Source: a virus. From it: a stretch of DNA of 64,000 nt. Position 1 is the stretch's first letter. Each line of letters opens with the position of its first letter. Below the pieces are notes generated by a model. It saw only the letters and a list, made by a program, of their open reading frames with translations. It did not search any database and was not told where the DNA came from. Of this stretch, positions 7,403 through 15,471 are shown piece by piece. Location: positions 1 through 64,000 of the IMG/VR virus record IMGVR_UViG_3300027791_000015; one strand, written 5' to 3'. The position numbers were made by a program, and so were the translations under genes.

Positions 7403-7536
7403 TTCAAATTGAATATTGCCAGACAGATCAGGCTTTTTTTTGTCTGTTTCGAGAAAAAACTTTCTGGGGAAACTCTGAAGCAGAATTGCTACTTGAATTA
7501 GCAAAATTTCTAGACCCAAAGGTCTTTTTAAAATAA
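7396..7536 (+). CDS. Possible 46-residue protein
   Basis: ATG at 7396 overlaps the end of the preceding gene by 7 bases, and the frame runs to TAA at 7536. The product (MLIQIEYCQTDQAFFCLFRE, then a Leu/Glu-rich helix) has reasonable amino-acid composition and fills an otherwise empty gap. Against it, a hairpin with a T8 run (7418-7441) lies inside. Either the hairpin is a terminator and this ORF is chance, or the gene is real and T8 encodes its Phe-Phe. Confidence 0.4.
   Translation: MLIQIEYCQTDQAFFCLFREKTFWGNSEAELLLELAKFLDPKVFLK
7418..7441 (+). terminator. Possible rho-independent terminator
   Basis: GCCAGA / TCAGGC stem with one mismatch and loop CAGA (7418-7433), followed by eight T. It lies 16 bases past the stop of the GT9-like gene, where a terminator would be expected, but it overlaps a small ORF. 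Confidence 0.5.
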
Positions 7537-7560
7537 AAACTCCTAACTTAATAAACAATT

Positions 7561-7881
7561 ATGCAATCATCAATATTAAAAAACTCTGAAGATTTCGAGA
7601 AGCTAAAAGAGATGCTTATTCAAGACGCTGAAAGCAGTAATATGAATGCTGGTTTTTTTGACGAAGAACCAGAAGACTATCCTTGTTTGGTAAAAATCAG
7701 AGAACTCAATCATCACGTATTGGATTTACAGATTGATGAAACCGACGACGAAACCGACGACGAAACTGAACCAAATAATATGGAAGAAATGATTAACGAT
7801 GGGCTCGAAGATATGAGTGGCTATTATTATGAATTTCATTTCTTAACACAAAAAGAAATCAAACAATTATTAGACGCTTAA
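7561..7881 (+). CDS. Acidic hypothetical protein with Asp/Glu/Thr repeat
   Basis: A 106-residue, strongly acidic protein. Its centre holds a short perfect repeat (ETDDETDDET) encoded by tandem copies of GAAACCGACGAC, a simple-sequence expansion. It ends with an aromatic, helical segment (SGYYYEFHFLTQKEIKQLL). Not recognised. The next gene begins two bases after its stop, so the two are co-transcribed. Confidence 0.6.
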   Translation: MQSSILKNSEDFEKLKEMLIQDAESSNMNAGFFDEEPEDYPCLVKIRELNHHVLDLQIDETDDETDDETEPNNMEEMINDGLEDMSGYYYEFHFLTQKEIKQLLDA

Positions 7882-7882
7882 A

Positions 7883-8737
7883 ATGCCAAAAAAGAAAAAA
7901 GAATATTACGATCTTAAAAGATATATAAAGGAATCTGGAGTCGGGAATGTGATTCCTCTGGCCAATGATATTTATGAAACTTGGCTCAAAGACAATACTA
8001 AAGACATTATTGAATTAGCTTCTACAAGCATAAAAAATTCTCCATCATCTGAAACAGAAATTATGAGTGAAAAAACAAAACATAAAGCAACTTCCACACC
8101 TTCGATCAATATTACCAAATTTGATTGGGAAAAATATCTAGATGAAAATCCTAAATTTAAGGGCAAAGACGAAAAGTCGGGAGTAGAAGTTCTGTTGTTG
8201 CAATTTTTTAAAGATTTGCTCCACAAAGAGGGCTTTACCTCTATTAGGTATGTTCCCCTAGGAGCCGCCGATCAAGGCTACTGTGGGCTCTCCTGTGAGA
8301 TCCTATGGCAGAATGGGCAACTGACCTCTGGCATTGCAGACACCCATTTTAATAATTGCAAAAGCTTTACAAAATACTATCTCGCCGCAATGAGTGAAAA
8401 TCGATCTTTCATTCGTGCGGTAAAAGCTTATTTTAACATACCCTATCTTGGCAAAGATGAAATTGGTGATGCACCAAAAGAAGATGAACCCAAGCGAGGA
8501 AAGGATGCTCCAACTGGACCCGATGTAACTCTAAAAAATAAGGTTAAGTCTATTCTTAAAATTTCAGAATTTGATAGTTTTAAAACTTTTCTACGGAAAC
8601 AGGTTAAAGAAAATAAAGAAACCGCTTGGCTTAAAGAGGATGAATATTCTGATTGGGCAAGCTATTCCGACTGGCACGAGATTAATAAGAAAAAAATACT
8701 TGAGTTAGTTGGGTTGATCAATCAATACAAGAGATGA
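7883..8737 (+). CDS. Hypothetical protein, possible DNA-annealing protein
   Basis: A 284-residue soluble protein. A structured core at about residues 75-190 includes VEVLLLQFFKDLLHKEGF and the helix-rich stretch CKSFTKYYLAAMSENRSFIR followed by AVKAYFNIPYLG. The 'A.SENR.FIRAV...' pattern is reminiscent of the conserved 'AETRAxxRAL' helix of Rad52/Sak-type single-strand annealing proteins. This similarity is weak and by eye, so I leave the function open. A charged linker (~195-215) and a C-terminal helical domain with Trp-rich DEYSDWASYSDWHEINKKK follow. It ends overlapping the next gene in an ATGA. Confidence 0.6.
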   Translation: MPKKKKEYYDLKRYIKESGVGNVIPLANDIYETWLKDNTKDIIELASTSIKNSPSSETEIMSEKTKHKATSTPSINITKFDWEKYLDENPKFKGKDEKSGVEVLLLQFFKDLLHKEGFTSIRYVPLGAADQGYCGLSCEILWQNGQLTSGIADTHFNNCKSFTKYYLAAMSENRSFIRAVKAYFNIPYLGKDEIGDAPKEDEPKRGKDAPTGPDVTLKNKVKSILKISEFDSFKTFLRKQVKENKETAWLKEDEYSDWASYSDWHEINKKKILELVGLINQYKR

Positions 8738-9057
8738 TGCTAGAAATCATAAACTTAAGTTGCTTAAACTTTTTAATACTTTCTGCCTTCTTTTTAACAG
8801 ACTTCAAGGTACATATTGTAAATACCATTTTTAGAAAAGACTTTGAAAGTGTAAGTCAAGCCGAGAATTATATTTTTCTTCATAAGGATATCAGAATATT
8901 ATGGTCTGACTTCACATTATCTGGACTAATAAGGTGTCCAATTTGTTTTAATATTTGGGTTTCATTTTTTGTTAGCCTTATAGGACTCAATATCATATAT
9001 TTCCCAATAATATTCTTCATCTCGATTATGAGCTTTAAAATATTTAATAAAAAATGA
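8734..9057 (+). CDS. Small membrane protein with CPIC motif (DUF1360-like)
   Basis: A 107-residue protein with an N-terminal hydrophobic segment (SCLNFLILSAFFLTDF) and a C-terminal one (IWVSFFVSLIGLNIIYFPII), predicted to cross the inner membrane. Between them RCPICFNIW, a CxxC just before a tryptophan and a membrane helix, resembles DUF1360-type small membrane proteins. It is coupled to the preceding gene by overlap (ATG at 8734 or 8737) and to the next by an ATGA overlap. Function unknown. A role at the host membrane is possible. Confidence 0.6.
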   Translation: MMLEIINLSCLNFLILSAFFLTDFKVHIVNTIFRKDFESVSQAENYIFLHKDIRILWSDFTLSGLIRCPICFNIWVSFFVSLIGLNIIYFPIIFFISIMSFKIFNKK

Positions 9058-9314
9058 AATGTAAAATAACGAACACCTCAATAATCTTATTAATTGTAAT
9101 CTCATTCGCTGTTGCCTGTTTTAATACAACCAATGGAATCTTTTTTGCAGTATTTACAAATACGATATTAAATTATATTAGCTTTTTAAGACAAAAACCA
9201 ATAAAAACGAAAGCAAAGAAACGAAAAATTTTAACTGTGGATGAATTTCGTCAAAAAGAAATCAAGGCTAATCCACACCGCCCTTATCCATATGCCGACG
9301 AATTTACAGACTAA
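9054..9314 (+). CDS. Small membrane-anchored protein
   Basis: An 86-residue protein with a long N-terminal hydrophobic stretch (IILLIVISFAVACF then IFFAVFTNTILNYISF), probably two short or one long membrane segment, followed by a basic cytoplasmic tail (KPIKTKAKKRK) and a Pro-rich end (ANPHRPYPYADEF). The start overlaps the preceding stop by four bases and its stop overlaps the next ATG by one (TAATG). Not recognised. Confidence 0.6.
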   Translation: MKCKITNTSIILLIVISFAVACFNTTNGIFFAVFTNTILNYISFLRQKPIKTKAKKRKILTVDEFRQKEIKANPHRPYPYADEFTD

Positions 9315-9466
9315 TGAAAAAAGATAATAAATGTTGCGTATGTTCTACCAAGTATGGTTCAATGACCTTTTGGAAGAATAAAGATTTCTGGCAAACGATG
9401 CTCATGTATGCATGTGGTGTAGTTATGCTATTGCTTATGTTAACTCACTGCGGAAAAACAATGTAA
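9314..9466 (+). CDS. Tiny Cys-rich membrane protein
   Basis: ATG at 9314 inside the TAATG overlap, TAA at 9464-9466, 50 residues. N-terminus has CCVC, then a membrane helix (MLMYACGVVMLLLMLTHC). It follows two other small membrane proteins with the same coupling, so the three form one translationally linked group. Function unknown. Confidence 0.6.
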   Translation: MKKDNKCCVCSTKYGSMTFWKNKDFWQTMLMYACGVVMLLLMLTHCGKTM

Positions 9467-9467
9467 T

Positions 9468-9632
9468 ATGAATATAGGAAAATATTGTTTAGACATAACC
9501 GAGTTTGAATCACGTCCGTGGTTTAGAGTGGAGATTGAATATGAAGGAGAAGATGAGGAAAAGGGGTATGCTTACGTCCACCGTGGCTGGTTGTGGTTTG
9601 TGATATCACGTAGAGAGGGCTTTGGCTGGTAA
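9468..9632 (+). CDS. Tiny Trp-rich acidic protein
   Basis: ATG at 9468, one base after the previous stop, TAA at 9630-9632, 54 residues. Tryptophan- and glutamate-rich (FRVEIEYEGEDEEKGYAYVH then RGWLWFVISRREGFGW). No family recognised. Composition and tight packing suggest it is real. The 65 bases that follow hold no further convincing gene. Confidence 0.55.
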   Translation: MNIGKYCLDITEFESRPWFRVEIEYEGEDEEKGYAYVHRGWLWFVISRREGFGW

Positions 9633-9697
9633 GAGTCCCAATAAAAAACAAATCAAGGCGTTGACGACGACAATAAAATTTTTTAAAGTATAAACAA

Positions 9698-10135
9698 ATG
9701 GAAAAAATAGTATTAGTAACTGGTGGCTTTGATCCACTTCATTCTGGTCACCTTGCTTATTTAAAAGAGGCAAGGAAACTTGGGGACAAGCTTATCGTTG
9801 GAATAAATTCTGACGATTGGCTGACTCGAAAAAAAGGTAAAAGCTTCTTGCCAGAAAAAGAACGGCACGAAATATTATCTGCGATTAGATATGTAGATGG
9901 TTGCATCTTGTTTAACGATAGTGATGACACGGCTATTGAAGCTATTAAAAATGTTAAAATGTTATTTCCATTTGCTCAGATAATTTTTGCTAATGGTGGC
10001 GACAGGTCAACCGACAATATTCCAGAATTTGGAGATGACTTGTTTTTCGATGATGTCGAATTTGTGTTTGGTGTCGGCGGTGAAGATAAAAAAAATAGCA
10101 GTAGTTGGATTCTAAAAAAATATGAAAAAAATTAA
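9698..10135 (+). CDS. HldE/RfaE domain II-like nucleotidyltransferase
   Basis: A 145-residue cytidylyltransferase-fold enzyme. The nucleotide-binding signature GGFDPLHSGHLAYLKEAR (residues 9-26) includes the HxGH motif that binds the NTP phosphates. GDKLIVGINSDDWLTRKKG and a C-terminal Ser-rich motif (NSSSWILKK), equivalent to the 'ISSTxI' loop, complete the site. The closest match by eye is the C-terminal domain of HldE, which makes ADP-heptose from heptose-1-phosphate and ATP. This fits a window that also encodes a GT9 (ADP-heptose-type) transferase, so a sugar-nucleotide role is plausible. Glycerol-3-phosphate cytidylyltransferase-like activity is the alternative. Confidence 0.78.
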   Translation: MEKIVLVTGGFDPLHSGHLAYLKEARKLGDKLIVGINSDDWLTRKKGKSFLPEKERHEILSAIRYVDGCILFNDSDDTAIEAIKNVKMLFPFAQIIFANGGDRSTDNIPEFGDDLFFDDVEFVFGVGGEDKKNSSSWILKKYEKN

Positions 10136-10161
10136 AGTATTCGTATAGAAAGTTTTAGAAA

Positions 10162-10431
10162 ATGACCAAATTTGATTATAAAAAGCCCACAGCGCAAATG
10201 CTGGGTAGATGGCAACCTTGGCATAAGGAGCATACTGAATTATTCAAGAAGGCGTTAAGTAAAACTGGACAGATTTGCATTATGTTAAGCCTTGCAGAAC
10301 AAGACGACAGTAATCCATTCGATCCACTCACAGTTACAAATAATATTAAGAAGGTTTTATTGAACGAAGGATATACGTTTAACAAACAATATACCATTAT
10401 TGTTGTGCCAAATATTATAGATATCAGTTAG
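10162..10431 (+). pseudogene. Nicotinamide/nucleotide adenylyltransferase-like gene, 3'-truncated
   Basis: The 89 residues encode a good N-terminal half of a phage-type adenylyltransferase: GRWQPWHKEHTELFKKAL holds the HxxH nucleotide-binding motif, followed by KTGQICIMLS, NPFDPLTV and the strand TIIVVPNIIDI. Family members I know continue ~60 residues further with a 'YGR.VGY' segment and an 'ISATxIR' ATP-binding motif. Here a TAG comes straight after the VPNI strand. The stop overlaps by four bases the end of the convergent LRR gene. The second half of the active site is missing, so the protein is probably inactive, a remnant of a rearrangement that brought in the LRR gene. Confidence 0.65.
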
Positions 10432-13400
10432 GGAGTAGCAGGCTTGGCCTCTTTCCATGCACGAACTGAAAAACCAATCCGATCTCTAATTGCTGTACCG
10501 CCACCAGGGGTGGGATTAGTCTGATCTGCAGTTACCAAAGCATCACCATCAATACTCGCGATTGCCGATATATTACCACCTTGGACAAAACTGGGTGGGG
10601 ACTTGCTGGGGTCATACCAGTAATAACGTATCCTCAAATTGTAGCCCGCCAAAGAACCGGTCGATTTAGCTGTAACTATCGCTCGACCGTATTGCTGACC
10701 ACCGATTGCTTCGCTATTAATAAACTCAACTACTGTTTGGCTATCGTTGTAATTAATACTTGAATTGGTTGAATGTATTGGGGTGTTTATAGTAGAGATT
10801 ATTGCAATGGTATCATCATCATAAAATGGGGTAAAATCATGATTATTGTTTGTGCGAATAGAAGTAAATTCCACAGAATTATTTATATCAAATATTGGTA
10901 TGTATAAATTACTCGGAGTGTGATTTTTATAATAAGCATTGTTATTTGAATCCAAGGCTATATGAATACCCCATCCACTTTTAAAAGAATCATACGTAAC
11001 TTTACCTGAATAGCTCGTCGCGCCTGTTGTTCTGATCGGATCGGTTTCAAAAATTGCTGAAGTAATTTGTACATTGCCTGGGTCATAATATTCATGTGTT
11101 GCAAAGGTTGGAGCGTCTCCTTCAAATCTAACAATTAACAGGTTGTCGCATCCAAAAAACACACGATATCCAATCGAGGTCACATTGTCGGGAATCGTGA
11201 TATCGGTTAGTTTTGAGCATCTAAAGAATGCAAAATCTCCAATCGAGGTCACACCACTGCCAATCGTGATATCGGTTAGGCTAATGCATCTATTGAATGC
11301 GCTCTTCCCAATCGCTGTTACGCTGTCAGGAATGGTAATGCTAGGCAGGCTTGTGCAGGTATTGAATGCATCCCTTTTAATAGTGGTCAAAGTATTGGGT
11401 AGCGTGACACTTACCAGATTTGAGCAGAATCTGAATGTCCCATCTTCAATCGAGGTCACGCTGTCTGGGATGGTAATACTGGTCAGGCCATCGCATTCCC
11501 AGAATGCATTAGTTCCAATCGAGGTCACGCTGTCTGGGATGGTAATGCTGCTTAGGAATGTGCAGTTTTGGAATGCCGCCGTTCCAATCGCGGTCACGGC
11601 TAAGCCATTATAAGTGCTGGGAATATCCAAGGTTCCGAAAGCAGTTTCTATACAATCGGCCACTCTATACGTTCCATCACCCCTTAAGGTAAACGTTAGG
11701 GAAGCTACTGATGCTAGCGTTCTAACACCCAAACCTCCATACTTGCTTACACCATCTCCACCATTAGCTGGGGATATGTAGCTGCTAAACGCTCCAGATG
11801 GGACGCTAGCAAATTGTCCGGAAACATCGGGACTTTCTATACGGCCAAATGGACCCACTAGATAACTAGTAGTGCCCTCAAAGTCAATCTCTAAAACTGG
11901 AGCGGTTGTACCCTCAAAGTTAATTAAAGTGACACTATCTAAGTATCGTAAAGCAGCAAATCCAATATTAGTAACACTGCTTGGTATCGTAATGCTGGTC
12001 AGGCTAGAGCAGCCATAGAATGTCTCCTGTTCAATCAAGGTTACACCGTCGGGTATCGTAATGCTGGTTAGACTACTGCATCTAGTGAATGCCCCTTCTC
12101 CAATCGATGTCACACTGTCGGGAATGGTAATACTGGTTAGGCTAGTGTTACCACCGAATGCAGTATTTCCAATCGAAGTCACGCTGTCTGGGAGGATAAT
12201 GCTAGGCAGGCTAGAGCAGCCGTTGAATGCGCCTTGCCCAATAGAAGTCACGCTGTCGGGGATCGTAACGCTGGTCAGGGAAGTGCAGGAACTGAATACA
12301 CCAATTGCAATCGAGGTCACGCTATCGGGTATGGTAATGCTGGTCAGGCTAGTGCAGTAACTGAAAGCAAAAGCGTCAATCGAGGTCACGCTGTCTGGGA
12401 GGATAATGCTGCTTGCGCTAAAGCAGGATCTGAATGCACTAGTTCCAATTGAGGTCACGCCATCGGGGATCGTAATACTGGTCAGGCTAGTGCATAAAAA
12501 GAATGCAATATCCCCAATCGAAGTCACGTTATCAGGAATAGTAACGTTGGTCAGGCTAGTGCAATTATGGAATGTAGCATTTTCAATCAAGGTCACGGCG
12601 TCGGGGATATTAATGCTAGTCAGGCTAGAGCAGTTTGTGAATGCACTATTTCCAATCGAGGTCAAATTGCTACTACTACCAATCGTTATACTAGTTGCGT
12701 TTTTGCAGTTATAGAATGCCCGTATTCCAATCGAGGCCACGCTGTCTGGCAGCGTAATGCTGGTCAGACTTTGGCAATTTTCGAATGCATTATATCCAAT
12801 CGAGGTCACTGGTAATTCATCCGGTGATTGTGATGTATCTAGATGGGTACTGGGAACATCTATTGTTCCGCTAGCAAATGTCGGGCAATTAGTCACAGAA
12901 TACTCAGTGCCATCATCATTCAAGGTAAAAGTAAGACCGACATTAGAAGCGTCGATTGATTCGTTTATGTCTAAACCTGCGTATGTTGTTCCATTTCCTG
13001 CATTTTGGTAACTTACTATTGTATTCAGTGGGACGGTAATTGTTGTGGTCAAAATGCCTTGCCAATCAGGGTATGGTATTTTGTTGGATAAGACGGGGGC
13101 AGATGTTGCTAGACAGGTTATGCTGCCTAGACTAGAACACTGGTCGAACGCTGAGATTCCAATCGAGGTCACGCTATCGGGAATGGTTATGCTGCTTAGG
13201 CTAGTGCAATTTTCGAATGCATTGTTTCCAATTGTTTCCAAGTCTTCGGAAAGATCAATATTAATTAGGCTAGAGCAGCTTTTGAATGCACTGCTTCCAA
13301 TCTCGGTCACACCGTCGGGGAGGGTGATGTTGATTAGACTTGTGCAGCTTTGAAACGCATTATTGCCAATCGAGATCAATTCTTCGGAAAGGTTAATACT

Positions 13401-15413
13401 GATTAGGTTAATGCAGTTATTGAATGCGTAAGTTTCAATTGCGGTCACATTGTCGGGAATCGTAATACTATTTAGGCTTGTGCATAATCGGAATGACCCA
13501 GATTCAATCGACGTCAAACTGTCGGGAAGGGAAACATCATCTAAGCTAACACATTCATTAAATAACCTACATGCAATCTCGGTCACACCTTCAGGGATTA
13601 CAACTTCGGTTAATCCGGTCCTTTCGAATGCGGCTTCTCCAATTGAAGTCACACTGTCTGGAATTGTGACTCTTCTTAAGAAAAGGCAGTCACGGAATGC
13701 AGCATCCCCAATCGAGGTAATACTGTTAGGAATCACAACACTTGTTAATAAAATGCAGTTTTCGAATGTGCTATCTTCAATCGAACTTATATTTCCGATT
13801 ATGTTTTCAATGCTTTCCAAGCTAATGCAGTTTTCGAACGCAAAGGCCCTAATCCTAGTTAAGCTGTTGGGAGTTACAATGCTTTCCAAACTAGAGCATC
13901 CTTGGAAAGTGTATAGTGGAATTGTTGTTATACCGTCCCCCATATCTACGGTTGTTAGAGCTATACAATCTTTGAATAAAGCTATCCCAATCGAGGTTAC
14001 ACTGTCTGGAATTACTACACTTGTTAGAGCTATGCAATCTTTGAATGCACAGCTTGCAATGGAGGTCACTGGTAATGTATCCTCTGATTGTAATGTGTCT
14101 AGGTGAGTACTTGGAATATCTAATGATCCATTGTATTCTGTTCCACAACTAGTTAAGACGTAAGCCGTACCATCTTCATTTATCTCAAATACTATGTCAG
14201 ATCCTGAATTAGAATAATTATTAGATACCGTCGCCTTTATAGTTGCAAAATATCTTGCATCGTCAGTTGATCCCTTGTCTGCATCTCCCCTAGATGGATA
14301 TTGCACTATACACTCTTCATTTACATTTGCGGAAGCTCCATATACCACTGGAAATCCATTGTTAAACTTATGATATACATTTTCCTCTGGATCATAAGCC
14401 AAAGGTGCCGAAGCTTCAGATGGGCTAAATATGGCAAATTTTTTCAATTCTCCAGTTACATTCAATTCTAATGTAGCTGCATCGGCAAACCAATTATTGC
14501 TTTGAGGAGCAGACAAAAGTCTAGGATCATAAGACCCAAACTCTGCAGGATCAAAATCTAAAGTCTGTTGAATTCTAGTTATAGGATTAAATGCTAAAAT
14601 AGTAGTTCCGTATAATGGCGGAAAAACCGCCCATTCACCAACTGTAGTTGGGGGAGCAAATCTGGAAATAAATGCTGCATCATCAGCTTCACCAGGTGTC
14701 AGTTCTTTTTCAGGGATTTCTTCCGTGTGTACATATAAGTCATTTTGACTTGGATTATAACATATTACGTTCCCAGTGCGTCCAGCCATGACCGCCCAGT
14801 CCCCAACAACAGATGGCCCTGCAAAGAAGTATGGGCCAAGTGTACCATTATCTGCACTTATCTGGGGCTGACCATGTGTAACTTGCTGAACAGATTGAAA
14901 ATATGGATTGACTGCAATAATTTGTGGCGAAAATGTTGGAGCAAAAACTGCCCAGTCTCCTACCGTCGCAGTACCTCCAAATGGATTAGGCGAGGATTGT
15001 GGATCGTAATCTCCAGTATAATTTAGTTCAAAGCCACCCTCATTTACTGGATCAAAACAATAAGCTATACGCTTAGAAACACTATAATCCACTATCTCAA
15101 ATACTGCATATTGTCCAACTCCAGCAACCCCACCAATTGATCTATCAAAACTTAAAGGGAATTGTTTAACAATATCATTTTGTGGATCGTAAAATACAAT
15201 AGAGTCTGGACCGCCAGGAACATTCATCCCCATAGTAGCAAAATTACCAACAGCAGCTATTCCATAGGTAAATCCCCCAGTGACGGTTTGGGATGGTGTT
15301 TGATATAGTCTCTTATATGGGTTGTAAGAGGGTATAATAGAGGTTTCTTCTTCTACGTTATATGATGGTGGAAAAACCGCCCAATCTCCTATAGATGCAC
15401 TTTTTTTTGACAT
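10428..15413 (-). CDS. Beta-propeller/BspA-type LRR tail adhesin
   Basis: A 1661-residue probable receptor-binding or tail-tip protein. Residues ~1-375 hold seven repeats built on 'VGDWAVFPP ... NPxxx' (for example IGDWAVFPP, VGDWAVFAP, VVGDWAVMAG, VGEWAVFPP), consistent with a seven-bladed beta-propeller. Three blocks of 23-residue LRR_5 repeats follow (about 14, 13 and 7 copies of '[22 protein letters not shown]'), each opened by an 'F.L..DGT.Y...C....LDIPST' linker. The last ~230 residues are a non-LRR beta-rich domain ending in VRAWKEAKPATP. There is no signal peptide, as expected for a virion protein. The repeats are near-identical at DNA level. The gene is convergent with, and overlaps, a truncated adenylyltransferase gene. 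Confidence 0.8.
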   Translation of the reverse strand: MSKKSASIGDWAVFPPSYNVEEETSIIPSYNPYKRLYQTPSQTVTGGFTYGIAAVGNFATMGMNVPGGPDSIVFYDPQNDIVKQFPLSFDRSIGGVAGVGQYAVFEIVDYSVSKRIAYCFDPVNEGGFELNYTGDYDPQSSPNPFGGTATVGDWAVFAPTFSPQIIAVNPYFQSVQQVTHGQPQISADNGTLGPYFFAGPSVVGDWAVMAGRTGNVICYNPSQNDLYVHTEEIPEKELTPGEADDAAFISRFAPPTTVGEWAVFPPLYGTTILAFNPITRIQQTLDFDPAEFGSYDPRLLSAPQSNNWFADAATLELNVTGELKKFAIFSPSEASAPLAYDPEENVYHKFNNGFPVVYGASANVNEECIVQYPSRGDADKGSTDDARYFATIKATVSNNYSNSGSDIVFEINEDGTAYVLTSCGTEYNGSLDIPSTHLDTLQSEDTLPVTSIASCAFKDCIALTSVVIPDSVTSIGIALFKDCIALTTVDMGDGITTIPLYTFQGCSSLESIVTPNSLTRIRAFAFENCISLESIENIIGNISSIEDSTFENCILLTSVVIPNSITSIGDAAFRDCLFLRRVTIPDSVTSIGEAAFERTGLTEVVIPEGVTEIACRLFNECVSLDDVSLPDSLTSIESGSFRLCTSLNSITIPDNVTAIETYAFNNCINLISINLSEELISIGNNAFQSCTSLINITLPDGVTEIGSSAFKSCSSLINIDLSEDLETIGNNAFENCTSLSSITIPDSVTSIGISAFDQCSSLGSITCLATSAPVLSNKIPYPDWQGILTTTITVPLNTIVSYQNAGNGTTYAGLDINESIDASNVGLTFTLNDDGTEYSVTNCPTFASGTIDVPSTHLDTSQSPDELPVTSIGYNAFENCQSLTSITLPDSVASIGIRAFYNCKNATSITIGSSSNLTSIGNSAFTNCSSLTSINIPDAVTLIENATFHNCTSLTNVTIPDNVTSIGDIAFFLCTSLTSITIPDGVTSIGTSAFRSCFSASSIILPDSVTSIDAFAFSYCTSLTSITIPDSVTSIAIGVFSSCTSLTSVTIPDSVTSIGQGAFNGCSSLPSIILPDSVTSIGNTAFGGNTSLTSITIPDSVTSIGEGAFTRCSSLTSITIPDGVTLIEQETFYGCSSLTSITIPSSVTNIGFAALRYLDSVTLINFEGTTAPVLEIDFEGTTSYLVGPFGRIESPDVSGQFASVPSGAFSSYISPANGGDGVSKYGGLGVRTLASVASLTFTLRGDGTYRVADCIETAFGTLDIPSTYNGLAVTAIGTAAFQNCTFLSSITIPDSVTSIGTNAFWECDGLTSITIPDSVTSIEDGTFRFCSNLVSVTLPNTLTTIKRDAFNTCTSLPSITIPDSVTAIGKSAFNRCISLTDITIGSGVTSIGDFAFFRCSKLTDITIPDNVTSIGYRVFFGCDNLLIVRFEGDAPTFATHEYYDPGNVQITSAIFETDPIRTTGATSYSGKVTYDSFKSGWGIHIALDSNNNAYYKNHTPSNLYIPIFDINNSVEFTSIRTNNNHDFTPFYDDDTIAIISTINTPIHSTNSSINYNDSQTVVEFINSEAIGGQQYGRAIVTAKSTGSLAGYNLRIRYYWYDPSKSPPSFVQGGNISAIASIDGDALVTADQTNPTPGGGTAIRDRIGFSVRAWKEAKPATP
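12807..12856. repeat. 50-base perfect repeat, copy 1
   Basis: Identical to 16456-16505 over 50 bases. It encodes the linker 'IPSTHLDTSQSPDELPV' that opens an LRR block in the 1661-residue protein. Two different genes sharing it exactly implies recent duplication or gene conversion. Confidence 0.85.
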
Positions 15414-15471
15414 TTTTTTTATTTTCTAATTGATTTGGTTATATTATTTTATCGTATTTTTTACTATAATG

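Noticed and set aside
7512-7529. AGACC-CAAA-GGTCT plus T5 as a second terminator
   Set aside because: Stem only five bases and inside a possible small gene. Too weak to call.
9622-9697. A ~23-codon ORF (AGKSPNKKQIKALTTT...) between 9632 and 9698
   Set aside because: Only a TTG start inside the previous gene and too short to support. Left as intergenic.
11143-14106. Long plus-strand ORFs inside the minus-strand LRR gene (also minus ORFs inside 57813-61438), giving 'MLVRLVQ...[14 protein letters not shown]' repeats
   Set aside because: They are the antisense image of the LRR repeats: the 69-base period keeps stops out of other frames. The LRR reading has family sense and the antisense does not.
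10428-15413. Diversity-generating retroelement acting on LRR genes
   Set aside because: No reverse transcriptase, no short template repeat with A-to-N differences, and no Avd-like gene seen. Recombination between repeats is a simpler explanation.
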